From: Numida meleagris
Taxonomy: Eukaryota > Chordata > Aves > Galliformes > Numididae
DNA: 64,000 nt
Reading direction: 5' to 3'
Assembly: GCF_002078875.1 (NCBI RefSeq)
Contig: NC_034412.1
Location: forward strand, 32,516,657-32,580,656
This document shows, piece after piece, positions 10,063-20,404 of the stretch. The notes under the pieces were generated by a model, which worked only from the letters and a program-made list of their open reading frames with translations, was not told where the DNA came from and searched no databases. The stretch's first letter is position 1, and each line of letters starts with the position of its first letter. The position numbers and the translations under genes were made by a program.

Positions 10063-10591
10063 TGTCAACGGTTTACGGGCGTTAGGCCCGATTCCGTGAC
10101 AAAGGGGACGGGGGACCCAAGGGCCCACGTCCCGGGAAAAGGGGAAAGGGGAAAAGGGTAGGGAGATGGCCCTGAGAGCAAAGAACAGCGGCAACAATCT
10201 GAGGAGAAACAAACAATTTACTAAATAAGATATCGAAATGCAAAACAACACACTATAATACAATATAATTACAATTTAAGCTGATAAATCCAATACAGAG
10301 AGAGAGAATGTCCCAAAATCAAGGTAGGCCTTACTCTACTACCGACGATAAGACGGCTGGAGAGCGAGGTGCTGCCAAGACGAGAGACGGCGGAAAAAAG
10401 GGACGAGGTCTCGTGATCTGCAAGTTTTTATACTGCGAGCTTTTATCTTTTCCCTCCGGCTGGAAAATGGTAACAGAGGAGCAAAGTGCCGTGGGGACTG
10501 TAGTAGTCCTTCTCTTCTGAGAACCAGGTACATTCACTACATGATGTTATGATGTGGAATACCAATAACCGAAAATCATAAAACCATGACA
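10063..10591 (-). repeat. 5' LTR of miniature element
   Basis: 529 bp, TG...CA. Minus-strand TATA box GTATAAAAAC at 10433-10424. The U5 end lies five bases from the primer site. No canonical AATAAA was found. Plus-strand open frames inside it are incidental and recur identically in the partner LTR. Confidence 0.9.
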
Positions 10592-11476
10592 GAAGTTTAA
10601 GAATATAAAGCTTAAAATTTTATCTTAGTGGTAAATATTGAGGATGAACAGCTTTAACAAAGGAATAATAGAAAATATCTCACAGTTGTAAATTCGCCAG
10701 AAATATATATAAACTGGAAATTAGAAAGACAATCAAAAGATCAAATTATTTCAGTTACAGTAGGGAGGTCAAAAAGCATAAATTGTTATTGGATTGTTAT
10801 TGTTATAAGGGTAGCAATTACTAATATATTCCTCTTATAGCAATCTGTCAAGTTTTTTTCCACAGACTTTTTTTAAATTAATTTCCAACTACTGACTAAA
10901 ACACAATGTAGACAAAATGGTGCACGCTGTAGTCACAGTAGTATACGTATTCCTTCCGCTGGTGGCAAAAAAAAAAACAACCCAGAACTTAAAGCTCCCT
11001 AAAGGAAAAAAAAAACGTACCTTTTCGTAAGAGATGCACATAAGACAAAAGAAAATATAATAGAAAAGGTATTGAAAAAAAGGAAGGTGATAGAACTCTA
11101 TGGAAAGAAATAGAAAAAATGCTGAATGAATGACGTTGGCTCTTGAACCAAAAAGTGGGAGGAAAACAATGCAACAAGACCACCCTAGCTCTGCTGAAAT
11201 AAAAATCTGAGTAAAATCTGAAAAATCACTGAAAAATAAAGAGCAGCTACCTGTGAAATAGTGAATGTGGTCAATATTTTTTATTTTTGCCTTTCCCACA
11301 GCTAGTTGTAGATCCTAGGAGAGCAATTTTGGTTTCAGTAGGCTGCAGGACCTCAGCAGGAATGTAACTGAGCTGGAAGGATATACTGGCTCTGCGTACA
11401 CTGTGCAAATCAAAATGACATCGCATTTTGTTGGGGGAAGCATGAGGGGATTGCTATTTTTCTTTTGGAGGAGTGG

Positions 11477-11513
<37 letters not shown>

Positions 11514-13704
11514 AGTTTTTTGTTTGCATTCTATCTGAATCAATGTATTCAAATGTTAAAGTTTTTTAAAATTCTCCTTAATTGTTTATAAACATTAACG
11601 ACCATTTCATGAAGAATCTTTAAGAATCTCTTCTTCATGTTTTTCAACTGTGTTATGAGAATGTGGTATTCAAATTTGTCTATAAAGTAGTATTGTAAGC
11701 ATGGAATTATTTCACTTTTTTCTAAAAGGATGTGTAATGGTGGCTGGAATTTTTATTTAAACATTTTATTCTGCAAATGAATATTCTTTGAAACAAACTT
11801 TCTGTGACACTATATCCGTTTTGTAGTGGTAGATTTATGATACAAATTCATGTTAAAATGAAAGAAACTGACTGATTCCCTTTTCTTAGGAAATCAAGGA
11901 GAGTGGACTTGGCTGGAAGCTAGACTGGCAGAGACCCAAGTCCAATTATCTGTGCCTAAGTACCTGCTTTAGGTCTTCAAACTTCCAGACAAATATCAGT
12001 CATTTGCTGTTATTGAATAGTGTTACTTTTCTCCATTTTTGTTGTCTTCATTTTCTTATAATATATATATATATAATTTCCTGATGCATCAAGAGAAATA
12101 AGTAGAGGAAAACAGCAGTAACTGATGTGGAATGGAAAGCATGCTCATGTGTACATCCATAGTAAGTATACCAATACATACATACATACACCTTTAGTAA
12201 GTGAAAAAATATATTTTCATTTTCACACAGCTTCAAGCTCTTGGAGGATGGAAATATAAAAGAGAGAAGACTAGAGAAAGAGCCACAAGAATAACACAAA
12301 GCTAAACACCAGAATAGTTCAACTTCTGTAAGCCTTGAAGAGCTTCAAAGAGAATTTATTTGGTAGCCTTAGTGTGATTTTTTTTCTTACCAGGGAACAG
12401 AAAATGTATTTGCAAAAAGTACTGTTGGTTCTTTTCATATGAGTGTGTCTGGATGGTGTGATTAGTTGCAGTGTGTCACAATATGAGTTTCCCCCTCTGG
12501 CTTATTTAGCGTTGTAGGGTACTAACATAACATATTGCTTAGGGAGATACCAATTAATATAGTGTTTTCTTTGTAAAAATCGAATTAACTACAATAGGCA
12601 AAGAGTATTTCTCATTAAAGGTATGTTTCATTCACTGGCAAAATGCTTTAAAAAAAGTGATAAAATTATTCTACTCCATGGGAGCATATAGGCAACATGA
12701 GTCTAAGCAGACACAGTGTCAGTTTTGATTTTGCTATTCTTCATTATTTTTCAGTATTAAACTCAAGAGCTTATTGCTGATGAAAGTGAACATCGTGCAC
12801 TGAAATGTCAAGTTTCTAAACTGCTGCCTCCCACTGAAGTTTTCTCTCTTTTTGTCTGTCTTGAAGAAAAGAGCGTCAGTAGATAGATGACTGTTGTACT
12901 GTCAGTTACAAAGAGGAGGCTGAGCTCCACGTAGGGCTTCTCCTAGTTTGCTTCTATTAGGGTGCTCTTGCTAGTCAAGTAAGGGAGGTAGAGTTGACAT
13001 CAAGAAAACAGACTTTTAAAATGTAGGATTATTAAATGTTGTAAGATATTTAAATGTCTGGATTTTTAGGGGAAAGGCAAGTGGCCAGGAGGTGCTAGAC
13101 TACATATGGTTTAGGGTGATGAGGGTGGTAAAAGTAAAGGATGCAACTATTTTTGAAAGGGTTATGAGACCTGTGAAATAACTTCCTCCCTAATCACCAT
13201 CAGTTCATTATTTTCTCTACCCATGTGCTGCAGTAAAGTAAATTTGCAAGGGCCTTGTTAATGTGTTACACTCTGAAGTTTGTACTGGGCTGAGGTACGG
13301 AAGATGTTGTTTGCTAGATATTGAAAGTCTGCCTTCCATTCTGAATATATTTTTGTTTCCTGGGGAGAAGAGTAAGGATTTTTTGTCTAGGAAAGAAGCT
13401 TCTTAATAGTCAAATTAAGATCCCTTACAAGGTAAAACACCCTGTATTGAAAGGCTTTCCATCACTGTGATCTGTGACTTTGTGTCTTACTGTTACTGCC
13501 TATCTGCAGTAAGTTAAAGGTGAAATTTGATGGCTTAGGTCATAATCTTACTTAAAAAAGCAGAAACAATATATAAATCAAATTCATTTACAGGTGACTG
13601 AAAATTTACATGTTTCCTGATACCAGACTGATAAGACTTTGTTCAATATCGACAGACATTTCTCAGATAGTGAAAAAAAATTGCGCTTGCTCATATCTGA
13701 TGGC
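10592..13704. other. Non-coding DNA with a GT microsatellite
   Basis: AT-rich, A- and T-run-rich sequence. A 136-codon minus-strand frame at 10889-11299 is phenylalanine-rich because the plus strand is A-rich, and is not considered a gene. Small AT and TACA simple repeats occur near 12060 and 12178. Confidence 0.7.
11479..11510 (+). repeat. (GT)16 microsatellite
   Basis: Sixteen uninterrupted GT units. Confidence 0.97.
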
Positions 13705-14136
13705 ATGTTGCCTGACCAATCTGGTGGCCTTCTATGATGGAGTGACGGCATTGGTGGACAAAGGGAAGGCAACTATTGCCATCTACCTGGATTTCTGCAA
13801 GGCCTTTGGTGTGGTCCCACACATCTTTATCTCAAAACTGGAGAGATATGAATTTGAAGGGTGGACTATTCAGTGAATAAGGAATTGATTGGAAGGTTGC
13901 AGCCAGAGGGTTGTGGTCAATGGCTTTATGTCTGGGTAGAGGCCAGTGATGAGCGATGTCCCCCAGGGGTCTGTCTTGGAATCAGTACTCTTTAACGTCT
14001 TAATCAGTGACATAGATGATAGGATCAAGTGCACACTCAGCAATTTTGCTGATGACACCAAGCTGGGTGGTGCAGTTGATACGGCAGAGGGAAGAGATGC
14101 CATCCACATGGACCTTGATAAACTTGAAAGGTGGGC
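13705..14136 (+). pseudogene. CR1 reverse transcriptase fragment, left half
   Basis: The plus-strand frame shows [20 protein letters not shown], then [14 protein letters not shown] (catalytic aspartate region), then [19 protein letters not shown] and the catalytic box FADDTK (14044-14061). It has stops at 13874 and near 13936. At 14136 the frame runs into the proviral LTR. It is the same protein region as the minus-strand CR1 at 6762-7503, but clearly more diverged. Confidence 0.85.
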
Positions 14137-14444
14137 TGTATGGGAACTGCCGAGTCACAGCCTGAACCACTGGTTGAGTGCCTGGACGAAAGACCCAGTC
14201 AGCTCCAGGACCACAGGTGAAGGCAATTCACCTGTGCAACCAGAAGGGGTGGAGCCTGGCTCCACCCCTCTTAGGCCTCATTTAAGGGCTGACTGCCCCT
14301 GAGGAAGGATCTCTTCCTGGAGATCCCTCCTTGGTGAGAGCCTTTTCCTGTGAGCCCAAAATCTTCCGATCTGGGTGAGTGCTGTATTTTCCTTCCGCCT
14401 TTTGTAATGCTATTTCCATCGCGTTAGTCCTTTTGATCGCTACA
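14137..14444 (+). repeat. 5' LTR of ERV-L-like provirus
   Basis: 308 bp, TGTATGG...GCTACA. It carries three successive inverted repeats: arms CACAGGTGA/TCACCTGTG (14212-14220, 14228-14236); 11-bp arms GGGGTGGAGCC/GGCTCCACCCC with one central base (14246-14268); and GGATCTC/GAGATCC just downstream. A weak TATA-like CATTTAAGG follows the second. No canonical AATAAA was seen. Confidence 0.93.
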
Positions 14445-14446
14445 TT

Positions 14447-14464
14447 TGGCAAGCTAGGCAGGCC
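14447..14464 (+). other. Candidate primer-binding site, tRNA unidentified
   Basis: Two bases after the LTR the sequence TGGCAAGCTAGGCAGGCC starts with the TGG expected for pairing with a tRNA CCA end. I could not match it to a tRNA from memory; mutation may have blurred it. Confidence 0.5.
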
Positions 14465-14475
14465 ATAATATTGAA

Positions 14476-16063
14476 ATGGCCTTCCTTTTGAATGTCTTTA
14501 AGTGGGCCAAGGGGGAGAACATCGTCCCTCTAGATAAAACCTTGTCGGGGCACATCCCAGGATTTCTGGGTTCACCCTTCTATGAACTGGCAGCCATAAT
14601 TGAAAACTGGGGTCCCTTACGGGATAGTGGAAATATTTCCCAATCACTGTCTGGCGTGGCAAAATATTTTTATGGATTAGATAAAGATATCCTGATTACA
14701 AAGGAACGCCGACTGGCTGCATCCACCGTAGCATGGCCCCTCTTAATGGCTCTAAATCGTGCAGAACTTTCAAATAATGCCTTAGAAAACGAGAACCAGC
14801 TACTGCGTGATCGCATTGAGAAACTCGAGCAAGAGCTTGGCCTATTGACAGGGAAAAAATCAAGTCTAACTTTCCCCTTAAAGAAAATACGGAATATTGC
14901 ATTGGAAAATACTCAGGGCCCTGAACCAGTAGACCTGGGTAATCCAACAGGGAAAATCTCTAGATCGGATCTCGAAGCCCCACTTGAGGTGGATCCCTTT
15001 GAGATCCGACCTGTAGTGACGCAAAAAAAAAAAAAAAACAAAAAAGATACAGGACAGACCAGCAGGGGTGCCCCCTGACCAATGGCCCCCTGCCCAAACC
15101 CATCTCCATGTAACAGCTCGCCCCTATACAGCGTCTGAATTGATGGTTTTGGTGCAACAATTTTGGCAGAAACCAAGGGAAAGTGTACGGGATTGGTTAC
15201 TCCGATTATGGGACATGGGGGCAGAGAGTGTTGTGGTCAATGGACCAGAGGTTTCCAAGCTCGCAGCCATTATCTCTCACCCTGCCCTTAGACAAAGGCT
15301 GTATGCCACCATGCAACATAATGAGGAGAATCATACCTTAATGGATTGGCTGATGGCGGCATGCTGTATCATTTGGCCTAATAAGGCCGATATTCCGGTG
15401 CATGCAGGTTTATGGTCCTCCTTGGAGGACCTCCAAACGTATATTCGTGAGCTAGGAATGAAAGAGGCCATTTATGAGGATGCCTTTGAAAGTCCTGACT
15501 TAGTAAAATTCTCGGCTGGAATGAGGGACCTAATTTTACAGCAGGCACCCTCCCACTATTATGGCACACTGTTATCTATATTGAACCCCTTGGTGGCCTC
15601 AGAGGCCATTGTTCAGCAGGCTGCCCAGTTGGCGGCTGATCTGGGGGAGACGGAGCGCTTAAGGGCAAGGCATAATATTAGGACAGTAGAAGGGGCTGAG
15701 GTATATCCAGTAATTAAAACTGGAAAAGCTGCCCCACAGGCACCCCGATCGGGCCCCATACGGGTATCCCGTAAACAGATGTTTAATGACCTCATAAGGG
15801 CAGGGGTGGCTTTTGCTAAAATTGATCGCCAACCTAATCATGTTTTGCTTCAATTATGGAAACAACTGAGGGACGATCAAAAATTTCAAAGTACCTCCAA
15901 AAGAACAGGGATACGAATTATTGAACGAATACCAGAAAACACTTGGAACCTAGAGGTCTTTATAGTCCCTAATAAAAGGAAAAAGCCACCCCAGGTGACT
16001 CGGGCTACGATGCCCGAGCCACCTGAGGAAAAAGACTTGGCTCTCGCCCAATTCATGGCTTGA
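14476..16063 (+). pseudogene. gag: ERV-L-like gag, frame broken at an A16 run
   Basis: Structural polyprotein of the class III provirus, in two frames. The first (14476-15078, 200 codons) starts MAFLLNVFKWAKG only 31 nt after the LTR. It has a leucine-rich N-terminus and a strong coiled coil at about residues 95-126 (LENENQLLRDRIEKLEQELG). It ends with a lysine-rich stretch encoded by A16 at 15023-15038. There the reading switches to a second frame, open from 15020 and continuing to the stop at 16061-16063. That part has the capsid-like region with QKPRESVRDWLLRLWDMG, a divergent major homology region. No zinc knuckle is seen. A slippage mutation in the A run is the likely cause of the break. 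Confidence 0.82.
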
Positions 16064-16647
16064 TAGGGGATATTAGTCCCCATGTAACTAGGGCCTCCAG
16101 ATGGGACCGGAGGCCCTATGTTGAGCTGACCATTTTTTGGTCCCGAAAGAACATACAAAGGGTTATGGCATTGGTTGACACAGGCGTGGAAACGTCAATT
16201 ATTTATGGGGATCTGACTAAGTTTAATGGGGATAGAGCAATGATCGGTGGCTTCGGGGGACAGACCATTCCAGTTACCCAGGCGTGGTTGAAACTGGGGG
16301 TTGGGCGTCTCCTGCCCCGGGAGTATAAGGTGTCTATTGCTCCAGTCCCAGAGTACATCTTGGGCATAGACATTTTATGGGGTCTGGCTCTCCCGACAAC
16401 TGTTGGAGAGTTCAGACTCCGACAGAGGTGTATTAGTATCCGGGCGGTGCAGGCGATATTGAGAGGCCACGCGAAGCATGAGCCTATTTGCCTGCCAGAA
16501 CCACGCCGGATCACTAATGTGCGGCAGTATAGACTCCCGGGGGGGGGGCAAGATGAAATATCAAGGACTGTGCAGGAATTAGAAAAAGCTGGGATCATAA
16601 GACCTGCATATGGCCAGTGCGGAAGTCAGATGGCACATGGAGAATGA
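16027..16647 (+). pseudogene. pro: ERV-L-like retroviral protease and start of RT
   Basis: Aspartic protease that would cleave Gag and Pol. The frame is -1 relative to the second gag frame and overlaps its end, being open from 16027. The catalytic motif ALVDTGVETSII has DTG at 16177-16185. A GFGGQ flap-like segment and ILGIDILWGLALP (the conserved C-terminal I-L-G-x-D/N motif) follow. The frame passes into the RT N-terminus (VQELEKAGIIRPA) and then goes out of frame near 16605 through a small deletion; RT resumes in the next frame with WPVRKSDGTWRMTVDYREL. The protease itself looks complete and has no stop. Confidence 0.82.
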
Positions 16648-18507
16648 CGGTAGACTACAGAGAATTAAATAAGGTCACGCCGCCTGTTCACGCAGCCGTA
16701 CCCAATATGGGTATATTGGGATATTGGCGTTCCTTTATACCTCATTTAGCGCAGCTGCTGAGGCCGTTATATAGACTCACAAAGAAGGGGCAACTATGGG
16801 ACTGAGGGAGAACAGAACATGAGGTTTTCCAACAGGCAAAACTGGCTGTTAAACAAGCCCAGGCACTGGGTATATTTGATCCTACCCTCCCAGCTGAATT
16901 CTATGTTCATGTCACTCAGGACAGCTTTGGCTGGGGCCTGTGGCAACGCCAGAGTTGTGTTCGGACCCTGATTGGGTTCTGGTCTCAGGTCTGGCACGGA
17001 GCGGAGGAAAGATACAGCATGATCGAGAAACAGTTATTGGCTGCCTACTCTGTATTACAGGCGGTAGAGCCAATAACCCAAACATCTGAGGTCACAGTTA
17101 AGACCACCTTGCCAATTCAGGGGTGGGTGAAAGATCTGACCCACCTTCCTAAGACAGGGGTGGCCCAAGCACAGACAGTGGCACGATGGGTCGCCTATCT
17201 CAGCCAGAGGAGCAGTTTGTCTTCATCACCGTTGAAAGAACAACTTCAAAAGATCTTAGGCCCAGTGACGTATCACTGCGATGCACCGAAAGAAACAACG
17301 GTCGCTCCACCGGAGAAGAGTCCTGTTCAGGAGGGGAAGTATCCCATTCCTGAAGATGCCTGGTATACGGATGGGTTCAGCAAAGGCAACCCGAGCAAGT
17401 GGAGAGCAGTGGCATACCATCCCTCCACTGACACAATCTGGTTTGAAGAGGGGGATGGTCAAAGTAGCCAGTGGGCAGAATTGCGAGCCGTGTGGATGGT
17501 TATCACCAAGGAACCTGGTGACAGTGCACTGAACATCTGCACAGATAGTTGGGCTGTGTATCGTGGGCTCACTCTTTGGATCGCACAGTGGGCCACCCAA
17601 GACTGGACCATCCACGCCCGACCGATCTGGGGCAAGGAGATGTGGTTAGACATATGGACTGTGATTAAACATATAACTGTACACATCTACCACATTTCTG
17701 GACATCACCCCCTGCAGTCACCAGGAAATGATGAGGCCGACACGCTGGCTCGAGTACGTTGGATTGAGAACTCTCCTTCCGAGAACATCGCCCACTGGCT
17801 ACACCAGAAGCTGCGACATGCTGGACAGAAGAGAATGTGGGCAGCTGCAAAGGCATGGGGGCTGCCCATAACTATGTCAGATATCATCTAGGCATGTCAT
17901 AATTGCGAAGCTTGCTCGAGAATGAGACCAAAAGCCTTGCCAGAGACGACTGCCCACCTTGCCAGAGGACATAACCCTCTCCAGCGGTGGCAAATTGATT
18001 ATATAGGCCCTCTCCCACGATCTGAGGGGGCCAGATATGCATTAACTTGTGTTGACACGGCAAGTGGACTGATGCAGGCCTATCCAGTACCAAAAGCAAA
18101 CCAGGCCTACACCATCAAGGCTTTAACCAAATTAATGGTGGTATATGGGACTCCACAGGTCATCGAGAGCGACCAGGGTACACACTTCACGGGCGTGATG
18201 ATACAGCACTGGGCAGAGGAGAACAACATTGAATGGTGATTTCATCTGCCCTATAATCCAACAGGAGCGGGCCTCATTGAACGTTATAATGGCATCCTGA
18301 AGGCTGCTTTGAAGACAGACTCTCAGTCCCTGCAGGGGTGGACAAAGAGACTCTATGAAACCCTGCGGGACCTGAATGAAAGGCCTAGAGATGACAGACC
18401 CAGTGCCCTGAAGATGCTACAGACAACATGGGCCTCCCCTCTTAGGATCCAAATTACGGGCACCGACAATCGACTAAGACCCCAAATTGGCAATGAAAAT
18501 AACCTTC
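16608..18507 (+). pseudogene. pol: ERV-L-like pol: RT remnant, RNase H, integrase
   Basis: One frame with in-frame stops at 16803 (TGA), 17889 (TAG) and 18237 (TGA). RT starts WPVRKSDGTWRMTVDYRELNK and then jumps near 16710 from the VPNM segment to LGYWRSFIPHLAQLLRPLYR. The palm with the catalytic D-D box is therefore deleted, roughly 150-200 residues judged by the family layout. RNase H shows WYTDG (17361-17375), WAEL (17472-17483) and CTDS (17538-17549). The integrase zinc finger has H-x4-H and C-x2-C around 17805-17910, with the TAG inside. The integrase core keeps D (17997), D (18171) and E (18279), with 35 residues between the last two, although one stop lies between them. At 18507 the frame meets an inserted LTR. 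Confidence 0.88.
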
Positions 18508-19029
18508 TGTCAACGGTTTACGGGCGTTTGGCCCGGTTCCGTGACGAAGGGGACAGGGGACCCACGGGTCCACGCCCCGGGAAAAGGGAAAAAGGGTAAG
18601 GAGATGGCCCTGAGAGCAAAGAACAGCTGCAACAATCTGAGGAGAAACAAACTAATTTACTAAATAAGATACCGGAATGCAAAACAACACACTATAATAC
18701 AATATAATTACAATTTAAGCTGATAAATCCAATACAGAGAGAGAAAATGTCCCAAAATCAAGGTAGGCCTTACTCTACTACCGGTGATAAGACAGCTGGA
18801 GAGCGAGGTGCTGCCAAGATGAGAGACAGCGGAAAAAGGGACAAGGTCTCGTGATCTGCAAGTTTTTATACTGCGAGCTTTTATCTTTTCCCTCTGGCTG
18901 GAAAATGGTAACAGAGGAGAAAAGTACCGTGGGGAATGTAGTAGTCCTACTCTTCTGAGAACCAGGTACATTCACTACATGATGTTATGATGTAGAATAC
19001 CAATAACCGTAAATCACAAAACCATGACA
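18508..19029 (-). mobile_element. Solo LTR nested in ERV-L-like pol
   Basis: A 522-bp LTR of the same family as 9503-10591 and in the same orientation, with TGTCAACGG...CCATGACA on the plus strand. It is flanked by the exact 5-bp duplication CCTTC (18503-18507, 19030-19034). A minus-strand TATA box GTATAAAAAC is at 18871-18862. It differs from the 9503 and 10063 copies at many positions, so it belongs to an older or separate insertion. Confidence 0.93.
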
Positions 19030-19455
19030 CCTTCTGCTCCCTGCCCCTGAGAATCTAGAGCCCGGTACCCATAGAATAGAATGGCCTTGGAAGGTGCAAG
19101 TAGGACCAAGGTGGTGTGGCCTATTTCGCTTTGGGGGAGATTATTGGAGGTGGGAGGTTCGGTAGTCCCTCCAGTGACTGGTACATGGCCTACTAACATC
19201 GTGGTCAACGTTCCGGTCTTCATTGCTAAGGGGACCATCATCATGTCCTTCTGGCAGATCAGGACCCCCCCTTTGGTACCTGATATAGTTATGCAGCCAC
19301 AGATATCTGGCCAAAGAGTGTGGTACAGACGGCCGGGACATGCCCCAGTGCAAGCCGAAGTGTTGACCCAAGACAGGAATACGGCCTGTATCTTGCCATG
19401 GAAGGCAGACCTCCCCCTCTTGGTACCATTGAAACACCTGTATTACTCCCCGTGA
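19030..19455 (+). pseudogene. pol: ERV-L-like pol, C-terminal part
   Basis: Resumes pol after the nested LTR. An initial frame (PAPENLEPGTHRIEWPWKV) changes to a second frame running to the stop at 19453-19455. It includes VNVPVFIAKGTIIMSFWQI and GQRVWYRRPGHAPVQAEVL, resembling the basic C-terminal DNA-binding domain of retroviral integrases. A dUTPase, sometimes present at the end of class III pol, was not recognised. Frame damage near 19080 is independent of the LTR insertion. Confidence 0.7.
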
Positions 19456-19787
19456 GTCTTCTGAGTCTCTAGGATCACCAGAAGGAGCGAAATGTCATCG
19501 GAGCGTTCCAGTGTTGCTGTGAGATCAAGCACGACATCCGGTGATGGCCTATGTGGGACTGGTGGAGCATGAGATGGACCTGCACCAAACAACTGCATGC
19601 CTCCAGTAATGTCATTGAGCACTGGCCCATGAGACAATATGAATCTCAACCACAAACCGATCATCAATCGTCTCACATTGTGTCAACCTGCATTGCGACG
19701 GGCAATTGTATAATTGTTGTGGTGTGTCAGATCCCTGTATCAGGGAAGGCTCACCCTCCAGCTGACTCCTTCATTGGTTCATGCCAT
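19456..19787 (+). other. Proviral 3' segment without env
   Basis: About 330 bp between pol and the polypurine tract. No signal peptide, membrane segment or furin-type site was found in any frame, which agrees with an env-less class III element. Confidence 0.7.
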
Positions 19788-19799
19788 GAAGGGGTGGAG
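19788..19799 (+). other. Polypurine tract of ERV-L-like provirus
   Basis: GAAGGGGTGGAG, nearly all purine, directly precedes the 3' LTR. This is the usual plus-strand primer position. Confidence 0.8.
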
Positions 19800-20107
19800 T
19801 GTATGGGAACTGCTGAGTCATGGCCTGAACCACTGATTGAGCACCTGGAGGAAAGACCCAGTCAGCCCTGGGAGCACAGGTGAAGGCAATTCACCTGTAC
19901 AACCAGAAGGGGTGGAGCCTGGCTCCACCCCTCTTAGTCCTCATTTAAGGGCTGACTGCCCCTGAGGAAGGATCTCTTCCTGGAGATCCCTCCTTGGTGG
20001 GAGTCTTTTCCTGCGAGCCCAAAGTCTTCCGATCTGGGTGAGTGCTGTATTTTCCTTCCGCCTTTTGTAATGCTATTTCCATTGCGTTAGTCCTTCTGAT
20101 CGCTACA
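19800..20107 (+). repeat. 3' LTR of ERV-L-like provirus
   Basis: 308 bp, the same length as the 5' LTR, with about 19 mismatches by hand alignment and no indels. The 11-bp-arm palindrome (19909-19931) is perfectly preserved in both LTRs, and the CAGGTG/CACCTG inverted pair survives with 8-bp arms. Confidence 0.93.
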
Positions 20108-20112
20108 TAGGC

Positions 20113-20404
20113 CCACGTAAACCTAATGAGTTTCAACAAGGCAAAGTGCAAGGTTTTGCACTTCAGTCAAGGTAATCCCAGATACATATACAGACTGAGG
20201 GATGAAATTACTGAGAGTGATCATGCTGAGAATGATTTAGGAGTTCTGGTAGATGAAAGACTTAACATGAGCCAGCAGTGTGCGCTTGCAGCCTGGAAGG
20301 CCAACAATATCCTGGGCTCCATTAGAAGTAGGGTAGCCAGCAGAGCTAGGGAGGTGATTGTCCCTCTCCACTCTGCTCTCATGAGACCCCAACTGGAGTA
20401 CTGA
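20113..20404 (+). pseudogene. CR1 reverse transcriptase fragment, right half
   Basis: Continues the split CR1 protein after the provirus: [38 protein letters not shown], then [15 protein letters not shown], and a premature TGA at 20402-20404. The C-terminal end is eroded by further stops. From about 20405 to 20895 the sequence is CR1 3' end and untranslated region. Confidence 0.85.

Larger units (their letters stand above)
9503..10591 (-). mobile_element. Miniature double-LTR element with tRNA-Ala primer site
   Basis: Two LTRs in the same orientation (9503-10033, 531 bp; 10063-10591, 529 bp) are separated by only 29 bp. The whole unit is flanked by the 5-bp duplication GAAGT (9498-9502, 10592-10596), so the outer ends come from one integration. 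LTR ends are TGTC...GACA. The LTRs differ by one substitution and two single-base indels. A TATA box on the minus strand (GTATAAAAAC) gives orientation, so the right-hand copy is the 5' LTR. The 29-bp interior is 5 nt, an 18-nt primer site and 6 nt. There is no gag, pol, env or polypurine tract. It is either a terminal-repeat-in-miniature element or a provirus that lost its interior. Confidence 0.88.
14137..20107 (+). mobile_element. ERV-L-like (class III) provirus, defective
   Basis: A full-length 5.97-kb provirus inserted in CR1, flanked by a 5-bp duplication TGGGC/TAGGC (14132-14136, 20108-20112; one mutation). Order: 308-bp LTR, candidate primer site, gag, protease, pol (RT, RNase H, integrase), a short 3' segment without env, polypurine tract, 308-bp LTR. 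The lack of env, the 5-bp duplication and gag residues such as QKPRESVRDWLLRLWDMG suggest class III. The two LTRs differ at about 19 of 308 positions. Coding damage: gag frame change at A16, an RT core deletion, three pol stops, and an inserted LTR at 18508-19029. A relation to the chicken Soprano/ENS-1 group is possible but unverified. Confidence 0.9.

Noticed and set aside
9750..10520. Two identical 70-codon proteins (9750-9962, 10308-10520)
   Set aside because: They are the same stretch of two copies of one LTR, antisense to its transcription.
10889..11299. A 136-codon minus-strand frame rich in Phe, hydrophobic
   Set aside because: Composition follows from A runs on the plus strand; there is no domain or context.
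19456..19787. A possible env gene in the ERV-L-like provirus
   Set aside because: Too short, with no signal peptide, cleavage site or membrane segment in any frame.
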